From contig JAJDVI010000047.1 of the NCBI GenBank assembly GCA_022826195.1, forward strand, positions 1 to 44,843: a stretch of DNA of 44,843 nt, read 5' to 3'. Position numbers and translations under genes: made by a program. Source of the stretch: Acidobacteriota bacterium. GTDB lineage: Bacteria > Acidobacteriota > Vicinamibacteria > Marinacidobacterales > Marinacidobacteraceae. The notes below the pieces were generated by a model that saw only the letters and a program-made list of their open reading frames with translations, ran no database searches and was not told where the DNA came from. Each line of letters opens with the position of its first letter. Position 1 is the stretch's first letter. Shown piece after piece: positions 1-7,822 of this stretch.

Positions 1-41
1 AACTCGCGACCCGGCCGTCGAGGGCGCCGGGAGGCGAGGTT

Positions 42-71
42 TTGACAGACTCCGCGACCGGAATGTAGAGT
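42..71 (+). promoter_or_regulatory. Sigma-70-type promoter of the initiator tRNA
   Basis: A perfect -35 hexamer TTGACA (42-47) is followed after 18 bases by TAGAGT (66-71), which matches the -10 consensus at 4 of 6 positions. Transcription would start near 78, about 13 bases before the mature tRNA 5' end at 91. Seen directly; promoter activity is inferred. Confidence 0.6.
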
Positions 72-90
72 CCCGTCTCCCAAATCCGGA

Positions 91-165
<75 letters not shown>

Positions 166-334
166 CCGGATTGGGGTTCGGGCCGCGAAACAGCCGGCCC
201 CGTCCTGGTGCGAACACGCCCCATCCGGCCCCAACCGGTTCCATGAACCTTCCGTTCCCCGGGCAAGCATGTCCCGGTGGTACGCCCGAGCGCCCCGGGG
301 CGTCCCCGGCAAACCGTCCCGGCGGGAGCATTCC

Positions 335-1366
335 GTGAGCGTTTTCCGGCCCTGGCTGGGCGCCCGTTGGCACTTCGGCTTCGGCGCCGCCGCCACCGCG
401 GCCGCGGGGGTGGTCGTCTCCGGCACGCTCGGGTTCATGTGGATCGAGTCGTGGGATCTGGCGGACGCGTTCTACATGACGATCATCACCGTCTCGACGG
501 TGGGGTACGGGGAGGTACAGCCGCTCTCGCCGGCCGGCCGGCTCTTCGCCGTGCTGCTCATCGGGGGCGGAGTGGCCACCCTGGGGTACTCGTTCGGGGC
601 GCTGGCCCAGTGGGTCACCGAGGCGCCGCTGCAGCGGCAGGAAAGGAGAGTTCGACGCATGAAGGATCACATCATCGTCTGCGGCTTCGGGAGGATGGGC
701 CGGCGGGTGACGGCCGGGCTCCAGAAGCACGGGAACGAGGTGTGCGTGATCGAGGAGTCCCCGGACGTCGCCGAAGCGGCGATCCGGCAGGGAGTGACCG
801 TGATCCGCGGGGATGCGTCTTCCGAAGAGACGCTGGAACGGGCCGGAGTACGGCGGGCTGCGACCATCGTCGCCCTCCTCCCGAACGACAGCGACAACCT
901 GTCGATCACCATGACCGCCAGCGCCCTCCGTCCCGGGATCCGGGTCATCGCACGCTCCGAGGAAGACCGTTCCCGCGCAAACCTCGAGCGGGCGGGCGCC
1001 GCCACCCGGGACGTCATCTCGCCGCACCTCACGGCCAGCCGCGCCGTGCTCCGCAACCTCTGCGGTTCGGAAAGCCACCACCTGCTGCACGGCATCTCCG
1101 ATATGGCCCATCCGGGTTTCGGGTCCGGCGAACTCGCCGTCACCTCCGGGTCCGGACTCGCGGGACGGACGATCGCCGATTCCGCCCTCGGCCGGGAAGC
1201 CAACATCCTCGTTCTGGCGATCCGGCGGGAAGGACAGGAACTGATGATCGCGCCCCGGGGGGATCGGCGGATCGAGCGGGGTGACAAGCTGATGCTCATC
1301 GGAGATTCGGAGGACCTGACGAAGCTGGGAGCGTCGCTCGAGGAATTCCACGTGGATGCGCACTGA
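335..1366 (+). CDS. Two-TM potassium channel with RCK (TrkA-N/TrkA-C) regulatory domains
   Basis: Predicted inner-membrane K+ channel of 343 residues in the Kch/MthK family. A first membrane helix spans about residues 13-36. The pore loop with selectivity filter TVGYG lies at 55-59, and a second helix spans about 70-95. A cytosolic Rossmann-fold RCK-N domain starts near 111, with glycine motif GFGRMG at 117-122, and an RCK-C domain lies at about 260-340. I chose GTG 335 because a GGGAG ribosome site sits 6 bases upstream. An in-frame ATG at 269 would add 22 residues of Arg/Pro-rich sequence without a membrane or domain signature. RCK domains usually gate in response to Ca2+, nucleotides or NAD(H); the ligand cannot be read here. 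The gene lies downstream of tRNA-fMet and is not obviously co-transcribed with another gene. Confidence 0.88.
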   Translation: MSVFRPWLGARWHFGFGAAATAAAGVVVSGTLGFMWIESWDLADAFYMTIITVSTVGYGEVQPLSPAGRLFAVLLIGGGVATLGYSFGALAQWVTEAPLQRQERRVRRMKDHIIVCGFGRMGRRVTAGLQKHGNEVCVIEESPDVAEAAIRQGVTVIRGDASSEETLERAGVRRAATIVALLPNDSDNLSITMTASALRPGIRVIARSEEDRSRANLERAGAATRDVISPHLTASRAVLRNLCGSESHHLLHGISDMAHPGFGSGELAVTSGSGLAGRTIADSALGREANILVLAIRREGQELMIAPRGDRRIERGDKLMLIGDSEDLTKLGASLEEFHVDAH

Positions 1367-1426
1367 GGGACCGGTCGCCGAAGGGGAAACCCGCCGGGTC
1401 CCTGCGGGTCCGGCGACGGATCCGGG

Positions 1427-1840
1427 ATGACCGCTCCATCACGCAGCTATCGCGCCTGCTTCGCGTACGGGGCCGCCTACACCGCGGTCTTCGTGGTGAT
1501 CGCCCTGGGACGCCTCCTGGTGATGGAAGGCGTGGGGCCGCTGTCCGCCGGGGACGCGGCCGCGCTGGGCGGGGGTCTCCTGTTCGCCTACGCCGCCGGA
1601 TGCGTCTTCGCCCTGCCGCTGATCTGGACCCTGCGGCGTTTCCGGATGAGTCCGCGGATTCCCATCCTGTTCTGGTCGGCGGCGGTGCCGGTTTCCGCGC
1701 TCGGCAGCGTTCTCGGGGGCCTGCTCGGCCCGCCCGGCATCCTGCTGCTGGGCGGGGCGCCCATTGTGGCCGCGCTGGGGCTGGCCTTCGCGGTCCAGGC
1801 GATCTGGACGCGATGGACGTCCGCGGACGCGGACGGCTGA
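1427..1840 (+). CDS. Small four-helix membrane protein, unknown function
   Basis: Encodes 137 residues made almost entirely of hydrophobic stretches: roughly 10-30, 45-68, 83-105 and 107-127. A short basic loop (LRRFRMSPR) lies between the second and third. No family was recognised and no catalytic motif is visible. It starts 60 bases after the K+ channel gene on the same strand, so co-transcription is possible. Its TGA stop (1838-1840) shares one base with the discriminator position of the convergent tRNA-Thr gene. Codon use resembles that of its neighbours. Confidence 0.65.
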   Translation: MTAPSRSYRACFAYGAAYTAVFVVIALGRLLVMEGVGPLSAGDAAALGGGLLFAYAAGCVFALPLIWTLRRFRMSPRIPILFWSAAVPVSALGSVLGGLLGPPGILLLGGAPIVAALGLAFAVQAIWTRWTSADADG

Positions 1841-1911
1841 GCCGGCGAGTGGATTTGAACCACCGACCTGCTGATTACGAATCAGCTGCTCTACCCCTGA
1901 GCTACACCGGC
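1840..1911 (-). tRNA. tRNA-Thr (CGT)
   Basis: On the minus strand the acceptor stem GCCGGTG/CGCCGGC pairs fully with one G-U. The anticodon arm GCTGA-TTCGTAA-TCAGC carries anticodon CGT, reading ACG. The T arm is GGTGG-TTCAAAT-CCACT. The discriminator is T (base 1840), which is also the last base of the convergent gene's stop codon. No CCA is encoded. The length of 72 bases and all invariant loop positions are normal. Confidence 0.95.
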
Positions 1912-1922
1912 TAGCCTTCCCA

Positions 1923-1928
1923 ATTGTA
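1923..1928 (-). promoter_or_regulatory. Probable -10 element for tRNA-Thr
   Basis: Minus-strand hexamer TACAAT matches the -10 consensus at 5 of 6 positions and ends 11 bases before the tRNA 5' end. At the expected spacing the -35 region (around 1946-1951) is GC-rich and poor, so only the -10 is supported. Confidence 0.45.
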
Positions 1929-2036
1929 GGCCGGTGCCGGCGTCCCGCGGAGCGCCCCCGGCGCGGCCGCTTCCCTGGGAGCTGCCCCGGCCGGGTGGCG
2001 CGGGGCGCGACCGCGAGACGCTGAAACCCCTTCCCC

Positions 2037-3080
2037 ATGACGAGAGACCCTCCACACCGGCCGGCGGACGGAGATCTCGCCTACCAGCGGCGCATCCTGG
2101 AGGGGGTGGCGCGGACGTTCGCGCTCACCATCCGCCCCCTGCCCGGAAACCTCTACGACGCCACCGGGAACCTCTACCTCCTGTGCCGGATCGCCGACAC
2201 GATCGAGGACGAGCCGGCCCTCTCGCCGGACGCGAAGGAAGCCTTCTCGAGCCGCCTCGTCGAACTCGTCTCGGGCCAGGGTGACCCGGATGCCTATTCC
2301 CGCGAGCTGGAAGCGCGGCTGACCGCCGCCACCGCCAGCGAGCGCGACCTGATCGCGAACGCCGGGCGGGTGCTGAGCGTCACCGCCCGCTGCAGCGACG
2401 CGCAGCGCGACGCGGCCCGGCGCTGCGTGCGCATCATGACGCGCGGGATGGTGGAGTTTCAGCGCGGCGCCACCATCCGCGGACTGCGGGACCTCGAAGC
2501 GTTGAACCGTTACTGCTATCACGTCGCCGGGGTGGTGGGAGAAACGCTCACGGCGTTTTTCTGCGAGTACTCCGCCGAGATGCGCAAGCGGCGCGAGGAC
2601 CTGCTCGCGCTGTCGGTTTCCTTCGGCCAGGGGCTCCAGATGATCAACGTCCTCAAGGACATCTGGGAGGACCACCGAAGAGGCGCCTGCTGGCTGCCGC
2701 GGGACGTGTTCCGCGCCGCGGGTCTCGAGCTCGACTCGCTTCCCGCGGCAAGGACCGACCCGGCGTTCGCCGCGGGGCTGCTCGAACTCGTCGCCGTCAC
2801 CCGGCAGCATCTCGAGGCGGCGCTCCACTACACGCTCACCATCCCGTCCCGGGAGACCGGCCTCCGGCGGTTCTGCCTGTGGCCCCTGGGACTGGCGATG
2901 CTCACCCTGCGGCGCATCCGGCGGACGCCGGCGTTCGCAGGCGCCGCGGAGATCAAGGTGTCCCGCCGCAGCGTCTGGGCGGTCGTCGTGATCACCAGTG
3001 CCTTCGCCCGCTCGGACCTGGCCCTCCGGCTCCTCTTCAGACTGTGCGCCCGCGGTCTCCCGCAACCGTCGGGAGCGTGA
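2037..3080 (+). CDS. Squalene/phytoene synthase family protein, eukaryote-type squalene synthase, copy 1
   Basis: Predicted head-to-head condensation of two farnesyl diphosphates via presqualene diphosphate to squalene, at the membrane (347 residues). Both Asp-rich Mg2+/diphosphate-binding motifs are present: DTIED at 54-58 and DIWED at 208-212. The signatures VARTFAL (24-30) and YCYHVAGVVGE (159-169) resemble eukaryotic farnesyl-diphosphate farnesyltransferase more than bacterial HpnC/HpnD. Hydrophobic segments near 280-295 and 310-325 may anchor the C-terminus. ATG 2037 gives a start matching the paralogue (DGDLAYQ near residue 12). Its stop overlaps the start of the next, paralogous gene, so the two are probably translated together. 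Product could also be phytoene-like; no carotenoid or hopanoid genes are adjacent to decide. Family call firm, exact product less so. Confidence 0.85.
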   Translation: MTRDPPHRPADGDLAYQRRILEGVARTFALTIRPLPGNLYDATGNLYLLCRIADTIEDEPALSPDAKEAFSSRLVELVSGQGDPDAYSRELEARLTAATASERDLIANAGRVLSVTARCSDAQRDAARRCVRIMTRGMVEFQRGATIRGLRDLEALNRYCYHVAGVVGETLTAFFCEYSAEMRKRREDLLALSVSFGQGLQMINVLKDIWEDHRRGACWLPRDVFRAAGLELDSLPAARTDPAFAAGLLELVAVTRQHLEAALHYTLTIPSRETGLRRFCLWPLGLAMLTLRRIRRTPAFAGAAEIKVSRRSVWAVVVITSAFARSDLALRLLFRLCARGLPQPSGA

Positions 3081-4129
3081 TGACCGCGTCGCCCGGCAGC
3101 GGGAGGGACGGCGACCTCGCCTACCAGGCGAGGATCCTGCAGGGCGTCTCGCGCACCTACGCCCTCACGATCCCGGCCCTCCCCGATCGTCTCCGGCCGG
3201 TGGTCGGCAACGCCTATCTGCTGTGCCGCATCACCGACACGATCGAAGACGAACCCGGGTTCTCACCGGCGCAGAAAGCGGAGTTCTGGGAACGCCTGAT
3301 CGAGGCCGTCGCCGGACGCGGGGACGCCGCGTCCTTCGGCCGCGAGCTGGCGGCCGCGCTGACCCCGGCGACGCCGGCGCCGGAGCGGGAACTCGCGGCG
3401 GGCGCGCACCGGGTCCTGCGCGTGACCGCGGAGCTTCGCGCCCCGCAGCGGGCCGCCGTCGAACGCTGTATCAGGGTGATGTCACGCGGCATGGCGGAGT
3501 TTCAACGGGAGCCGGACGCCGTCGGCGTGAAGGACCTCGATGAACTCGACCGCTATTGCTATTTCGTCGCCGGCGTCGTGGGCGAGACGCTCGTGGACCT
3601 GTTCTGCGACTACTCCGGCGAGATCGAGGGCCGCCGGAAGGAACTGGCGGCGCTCGCGGTCTCCCACGCCCAGGGGCTGCAGATGGCCAACATTCTCAAG
3701 GACGTCTGGGACGACTGGAAAAACGGCGCCTGCTGGCTTCCCCGGGACGTGTTCCGCGCCGCCGGTTTCGACCTCGGCTCCCTCTCCGCGGGCCGGGCCG
3801 CTCCGGGATTCGACGAGGGGCTCGCCCGACTGGTGGCGATCGCCCACGGCCACCTCTCGAACGCGCTCCGGTTCATCCTGCTGATTCCCGCGCACGAAGC
3901 CGGGATCCGGCGGCACCTCCTCTGGGCCGTCGGACTCGCCGTGCTCGTGCTGCGGCAGATCCACCGGACCCCGTCCTTCCGGCAGGGCCGGAACATCCGG
4001 CTGTCGCGGTTCAGCGTCGGCGCGGTGGTCGCGGTCACCAGCGTCGCGGCCCGCTCCGACGGGGCCCTGAGGTTCCTGTTCCGGGTGGCGACCCGCGGAT
4101 TGCCGTCGGCTCGGCCGTCCGGGCCCTGA
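3080..4129 (+). CDS. Squalene/phytoene synthase family protein, eukaryote-type squalene synthase, copy 2
   Basis: A 349-residue paralogue of the preceding gene with the same domain plan. DTIED lies at 53-57 and the second motif is DVWDD at 208-212. YCYFVAGVVGE lies at 159-169, and ACWLPRDVFRAAG is shared by both copies. Two C-terminal hydrophobic segments are again present. The ATG at 3080 overlaps the preceding TGA (TGATG), indicating translational coupling. A reading frame continues upstream of 3080 but lies inside the preceding gene, and the paralogue alignment supports ATG 3080. Both copies keep all metal-binding Asp/Glu residues, so neither looks dead. They may form a heteromer, or divide the two half-reactions as HpnC and HpnD do. 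That division is inference. Confidence 0.85.
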   Translation: MTASPGSGRDGDLAYQARILQGVSRTYALTIPALPDRLRPVVGNAYLLCRITDTIEDEPGFSPAQKAEFWERLIEAVAGRGDAASFGRELAAALTPATPAPERELAAGAHRVLRVTAELRAPQRAAVERCIRVMSRGMAEFQREPDAVGVKDLDELDRYCYFVAGVVGETLVDLFCDYSGEIEGRRKELAALAVSHAQGLQMANILKDVWDDWKNGACWLPRDVFRAAGFDLGSLSAGRAAPGFDEGLARLVAIAHGHLSNALRFILLIPAHEAGIRRHLLWAVGLAVLVLRQIHRTPSFRQGRNIRLSRFSVGAVVAVTSVAARSDGALRFLFRVATRGLPSARPSGP

Positions 4130-4139
4130 TCGCCGCCAA

Positions 4140-4955
4140 CTAACGATTCACGTTCAGGCGGACGACGATCCCCAGGGTCAACGCGGACACGGTGGGACTC
4201 CCCACCCCGCCTTCCGCGAGCCGCAGCGCGTCGGCTTCCTCGTCCCGGAACTCGATGCGGCGGTAGTCGAAGGCCAGCGAGAGCGGAGCACCCGGGAAGG
4301 GCACCTTGATCCCGAGACCGACAACGACCGCGCCGGATTCGAAGGGATCGGCTCCCTCGACCTCCGACGTTCTCCACGCGTAACCGACGACTCCATAGGG
4401 CGTGACGGCGGCGCGCGGCCACTGCAGCACCGCGGACACCGAGGCCTCCTGGCTCACCTGCTCAAGGGGCTCGGGGAAGACGGTGAACCCCGCCTCCTCG
4501 TCGGTCACCGCGAACTCGAAGTCGGTCGTGGTCCGGGTGAAACCGGCTTCCGCTCCCAGGTAGCGGTTCACGAAGAACGCCCCGCGGGCGCCCAGGTGCT
4601 GGCCGAACCCGACATCCTCGGCTTCCGCGCTCACCGTCTGGAAGATGTTCCGGGAAAACCCCAGGTCCTGATTCACCAGTTGGCTCCCGATGACGACGGC
4701 CGCTTCGGCATGCGTCCAGTCCCCCGGCTGCGAGAAGACGGGCCCCTGGCGGCGCGGCGCCGTCTGCGCGGCGCTGGACGCCTGCTCCGCCGCTTCGCGG
4801 AGACTCCGCAGGAGCTCGCCGAGCTTGCGGTCCTCCGGAGCCCGGGCGGCCGGCCCGCCGGGCTCCGGGTCCGGACCCGTCGGCGGGGGCTTCGCGGCGG
4901 CCGGGGCCGCCGTCAGCACGATCAGGAGTGCAGCCAGCGGCCCGTGGGGGTTCAC
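4140..4955 (-). CDS. Secreted outer-membrane beta-barrel protein, unknown function
   Basis: Encodes 271 residues. An N-terminal signal peptide (about 1-21, ending AAPAAAK) is followed by a Pro/Gly-rich linker and a short Ala/Glu-rich helical stretch (about 44-65). From about residue 80 alternating polar/hydrophobic strands run to the C-terminus, typical of an OmpA/OprF-sized porin-like barrel (GFGQHLGARGAFFVNRYLG, YGVVGYAWR, LSLAFDYRRIEF, LGIVVRLNVN). The start overlaps the stop of the matrixin gene by 4 bases (ATGA), so this is the last gene of a three-gene operon. No specific family recognised. It could be a surface anchor or export partner for the protease, which is inference from context only. 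Confidence 0.72.
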   Translation of the reverse strand: MNPHGPLAALLIVLTAAPAAAKPPPTGPDPEPGGPAARAPEDRKLGELLRSLREAAEQASSAAQTAPRRQGPVFSQPGDWTHAEAAVVIGSQLVNQDLGFSRNIFQTVSAEAEDVGFGQHLGARGAFFVNRYLGAEAGFTRTTTDFEFAVTDEEAGFTVFPEPLEQVSQEASVSAVLQWPRAAVTPYGVVGYAWRTSEVEGADPFESGAVVVGLGIKVPFPGAPLSLAFDYRRIEFRDEEADALRLAEGGVGSPTVSALTLGIVVRLNVNR

Positions 4956-5962
4956 TGGCCGACCTCGAGACTCACCTCGGTGGTCCCGCCCTCCGAGACC
5001 GCCACCAGGCGGGGATGCACGGTGACGCTGAAATCCGTATCGGCCCGGCCGAAGGGAAAGAAGTAGGCGCTGGAGGTGTGGCCTTCGGGGATCGGGTTCA
5101 CGCGCAGCACGTAACGGCCGTCCGGCAGTCCGGCGATCTCGTAGTTGCCCTCCCCGTCCGCCCAGCCCCCCACGGTGTGGTCGAGCACCGGCTCGTAGGC
5201 GACCACATGGGCATAGCGCACGGCTTCCCCCGAAGCGCGGCGGACCACCCCGTGGATGGTCCCGGTGGGAGTTGCCGGGGCGGGGTAGAGAACCGAAGCC
5301 CCGGTGATGTCATCGGCGGTGAGCTCCCGCCCGATGGCGGTGCCGCTGCCGAACCCGTACGGCCACATGACGCTCGAGCCGGCAAGCAGCGAACCCTCGG
5401 ACTGGCGGCCGACTCCCGAATGACCCAACCCGAGGAAATGGCCGACTTCGTGAATCATCGTCGCGCGGTAGTCCCACCCTCCCGCTTCGGGCGTGGCCGT
5501 CCAGGCGTACGCCGGATTGATGATGATGTCCGCCTCGGCGATGACGCCGGTCTCGATGATCGTGAGCCAGCTCGTCACCGCCAGCGTGACGTCGGAGAGC
5601 CCGAACTCCGCCAACTGTTCGCGCGAAGTGAAGCCCACCGCGTTGGTCCGGTCGAAGAACTCGAACGGCCGCTGGTTGGTCCTGCCGCGGTACGAGAACG
5701 AGAGGCCGACCTCCTCCGGGGCGGTCCAGGTGTCGAAGGCCGCTCGCGTCTCGGCGACCACCTCGTCCACCGTCATCGAGTCGTCCGCCAGGTTGGCCAC
5801 CCAGTAGCCGACCGGACGGAGGCCGTGGGCCCAGACAAAGCCGCGGCCTCGGATCAACTGGTACCCGGAGGCGGCCGGGATTCCCACGGCCAGGGCGAGC
5901 GCCGCCGCCAGCATGCCAACCGCCCGGCGGGAGAGGACCGCCGGGAAACCCGGCCCCGTCAC
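4952..5962 (-). CDS. Matrixin-like secreted zinc metalloprotease with C-terminal carboxypeptidase-regulatory-like domain
   Basis: Predicted extracytoplasmic metzincin protease of 336 residues. An N-terminal hydrophobic signal (about 14-33) precedes a catalytic domain. The domain contains the metzincin zinc signature HEVGHFLGLGH at 171-181 (three His ligands and the general-base Glu172) and a downstream Met-turn SVMWP around 199. DIIINPAY (145-152) fits the strand before the active-site helix. Residues about 232-335 resemble a carboxypeptidase-D regulatory/prealbumin-like beta domain (GTIHGVVRRASGEAVRYA, GNYEIAGLPDGRYVLRV). Both ends overlap neighbours by 4 bases (ATGA), placing it in the middle of an operon. 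There is no obvious long propeptide with a cysteine switch. Catalytic residues intact; substrate unknown. Confidence 0.85.
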   Translation of the reverse strand: MTGPGFPAVLSRRAVGMLAAALALAVGIPAASGYQLIRGRGFVWAHGLRPVGYWVANLADDSMTVDEVVAETRAAFDTWTAPEEVGLSFSYRGRTNQRPFEFFDRTNAVGFTSREQLAEFGLSDVTLAVTSWLTIIETGVIAEADIIINPAYAWTATPEAGGWDYRATMIHEVGHFLGLGHSGVGRQSEGSLLAGSSVMWPYGFGSGTAIGRELTADDITGASVLYPAPATPTGTIHGVVRRASGEAVRYAHVVAYEPVLDHTVGGWADGEGNYEIAGLPDGRYVLRVNPIPEGHTSSAYFFPFGRADTDFSVTVHPRLVAVSEGGTTEVSLEVGQ

Positions 5963-6534
5963 TGGGCGAGCGCCTCCTCGACGGCGCGGCGCACCGCGTC
6001 GAGCGACAGCGGCCCCGCCGGCAGCGCCGCTCCGGACGCCGGCGGGAGGCCGGCGGGGTCCTCGAGAACGAGGCCGGCCAGCGACCGCTCGAGCACCCGG
6101 TTTCCGGTCTCCGGATCGCGGCCCACCGTGAACTTGCCCGCCGCCATGCCCAGCACGGTCGGAATCCTTCCAGCCCCGCCGTCGCTGAACACCAGGACCT
6201 CCTCACCGAGATGGAACACGGGAGATCCGGGAACCACCAGCCGATAGCCCTCGGCATCGCCGCCCAGGAACCTCAGGGTGAGCAGATTCCGGCGGCCCCC
6301 CTTGAGGTACTCGTCCACTTCGATGGTGACGAAGGTGTGGATGCCGGTGCGCCGCGCATTCAACCGGCTCGCGATGCCGACCACCTGCCCGGTGAAGATC
6401 TGGTCCGCCCGGACGGCCATCTCGCCGAGCGTCAGGCGCCGGACCGTGGACGCTTCGAGCCCGCCGGCGAGAACCACCACCGCGAGGGCCAGAAGGCCCC
6501 TGGCCACGGTGGGTTGCGTCACGATCGCGGACAC
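5959..6534 (-). CDS. Secreted protein of unknown function, first gene of the matrixin operon
   Basis: Encodes 191 residues. A signal peptide (about 1-28, RGLLALAVVVLAGGLEAS) is followed by a soluble domain with alternating beta-strand character: VRADQIFTGQVVGI, FVTIEVDEYLKG, LLTLRFLGGDAEG, LGEEVLVFSDG. I chose GTG 6534 because a GGGGAG ribosome site lies about 9 bases upstream. The open frame runs much further but crosses rsgA and loses protein character. Its stop overlaps the matrixin start by 4 bases. The sequence reads like a small secreted beta-protein that typically accompanies matrixin genes; a chaperone, inhibitor or substrate role is inference. No family named with confidence. Confidence 0.7.
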   Translation of the reverse strand: MSAIVTQPTVARGLLALAVVVLAGGLEASTVRRLTLGEMAVRADQIFTGQVVGIASRLNARRTGIHTFVTIEVDEYLKGGRRNLLTLRFLGGDAEGYRLVVPGSPVFHLGEEVLVFSDGGAGRIPTVLGMAAGKFTVGRDPETGNRVLERSLAGLVLEDPAGLPPASGAALPAGPLSLDAVRRAVEEALAQ

Positions 6535-6590
6535 GGATACAGGGCTCCCCGACGCTCTCGGCAGGGTTCCAGAAAGGTAGCACGGCGAAA

Positions 6591-6605
6591 CCGGCCGGAG
6601 GCCGG
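6591..6605. repeat. REP-like hairpin (CCGGCC-GGA-GGCCGG)
   Basis: A 6-bp perfect stem with a GGA loop is followed by CGCTCC, the same context (GGCCGGCGCTCCG) as the repeat at 18495-18523. It lies between the divergent matrixin operon and rsgA and belongs to the dispersed repeat family of this window. Confidence 0.55.
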
Positions 6606-6654
6606 CGCTCCGGACTCCACCCCGCCGCCGTTCTCCCCCGTTAGCATCCTGTCG

Positions 6655-7635
6655 ATGGACCGGTCCGGAACCGTGGTGCGGATCGGCCGCAAGGTAGCGA
6701 CCGTCCTCATCCCTCCCGGCCCGGGCGGGGAACCGGAGTCCCTGTTCCGCTGCGCCATCGGGGGACGGCTCTTCGGATCGCGGGATCGGAGGCCGGCGGA
6801 AACCGCCGCCGTCGTGGGAGATCAGGTCCTCGTCGAGGAGATCGGACCAGGCGGGCGGCCGTCTTCCCGGTCCGGGAAACCCGGCGGGCGCATCACCGCG
6901 GTACTTCCCCGCAGGAACGCGCTGCGCCGGGCGGTCGGACCGCCCGAGCGGCGGGAGATGCGTGTCTTCGCGGCGAACCTGGACCGCTGCTACATCGTCT
7001 CGGCCTTCGTGGAACCGCCGTACCGGACCGGTTTCATCGACCGTTCGCTGGTGGTCGCCTACGACGCCGCGGTGACGCCGGTGCTGGTCTTCAACAAGCT
7101 CGACCTCGCGGCCGGGCAAGACCTCGCGGCCCTCGATCGGGACCTCGCGCCGTACGCCCCGCTGGAGCTGGAGGTGCACGTGACGAGCACCCGCAGCGGT
7201 GCGGGCCTCGACGCGCTCCGGGCGAGCGCGGCGGGTGGCCGGGCGGTGCTCTTCGGCCATTCGGGAGTCGGGAAGACCGAACTGCTCGCCGCGCTGGGAG
7301 TGCCCGGCCGGCGCAGCGGCGGACTCGACCGCCGCGGCCGGGGCCGCCACACGACGACCGCGGCGGAACTCATCCGGCTTCCCGGCGGCGGCGAGATCGT
7401 GGATACCCCGGGAGTCCGGGCGCTGGGTCTCGACGGGCTGACCGAAGCCCGTATCCGCGCCGCCCATCCCGACCTGGCCGCGTACGCCGGGGACTGCCGC
7501 TTCCCCGACTGTTCCCACCGCACCGAACCCGACTGCGCGGTCCAGGCGGCGGTCGCCGCCGGAAAGGCCGACCCGGCCCGCTACGAGACGCTGCACCGTC
7601 TCGCCGGCGAAGCCGCCGGACTGAACAGCCCGTAG
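6655..7635 (+). CDS. rsgA: Ribosome small subunit-dependent GTPase A
   Basis: RsgA (YjeQ/EngC) assists late 30S subunit maturation by checking the decoding centre, driven by GTP hydrolysis. The 326-residue product shows an N-terminal OB-fold region (about 1-90). A circularly permuted GTPase core follows, in the diagnostic order G4 NKLD (147-150), G1 GHSGVGKT (201-208), switch threonines HTTTAAE (232-238) and G3 DTPG (250-253). A C-terminal zinc site has Cys281, Cys286, His288 and Cys294 (CRFPDCSHRTEPDC). ATG 6655 begins the conserved domain; the frame is open further upstream but that part is Arg/Pro-rich antisense of the matrixin operon. Length matches the family. Transcribed alone; divergent from the matrixin operon and convergent with hflX. 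Confidence 0.95.
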   Translation: MDRSGTVVRIGRKVATVLIPPGPGGEPESLFRCAIGGRLFGSRDRRPAETAAVVGDQVLVEEIGPGGRPSSRSGKPGGRITAVLPRRNALRRAVGPPERREMRVFAANLDRCYIVSAFVEPPYRTGFIDRSLVVAYDAAVTPVLVFNKLDLAAGQDLAALDRDLAPYAPLELEVHVTSTRSGAGLDALRASAAGGRAVLFGHSGVGKTELLAALGVPGRRSGGLDRRGRGRHTTTAAELIRLPGGGEIVDTPGVRALGLDGLTEARIRAAHPDLAAYAGDCRFPDCSHRTEPDCAVQAAVAAGKADPARYETLHRLAGEAAGLNSP

Positions 7636-7822
7636 CGAAACTCACGCGGCAGTCGACACCCGCTGAATCCCCGCTGGCCCCCACCGGGAGAGCTGGCCGC
7701 TCGCCCGCGGCTCGCTCATCGTTGCGCTTCGGTCGAAATACACTCGGTATTCCTCCCTCGCGCGCCTTGTCAGCGAGGCCCAGCGGGCGTCTTGGTGCTC
7801 ACGTGAGTTCCACCACCGGCTG

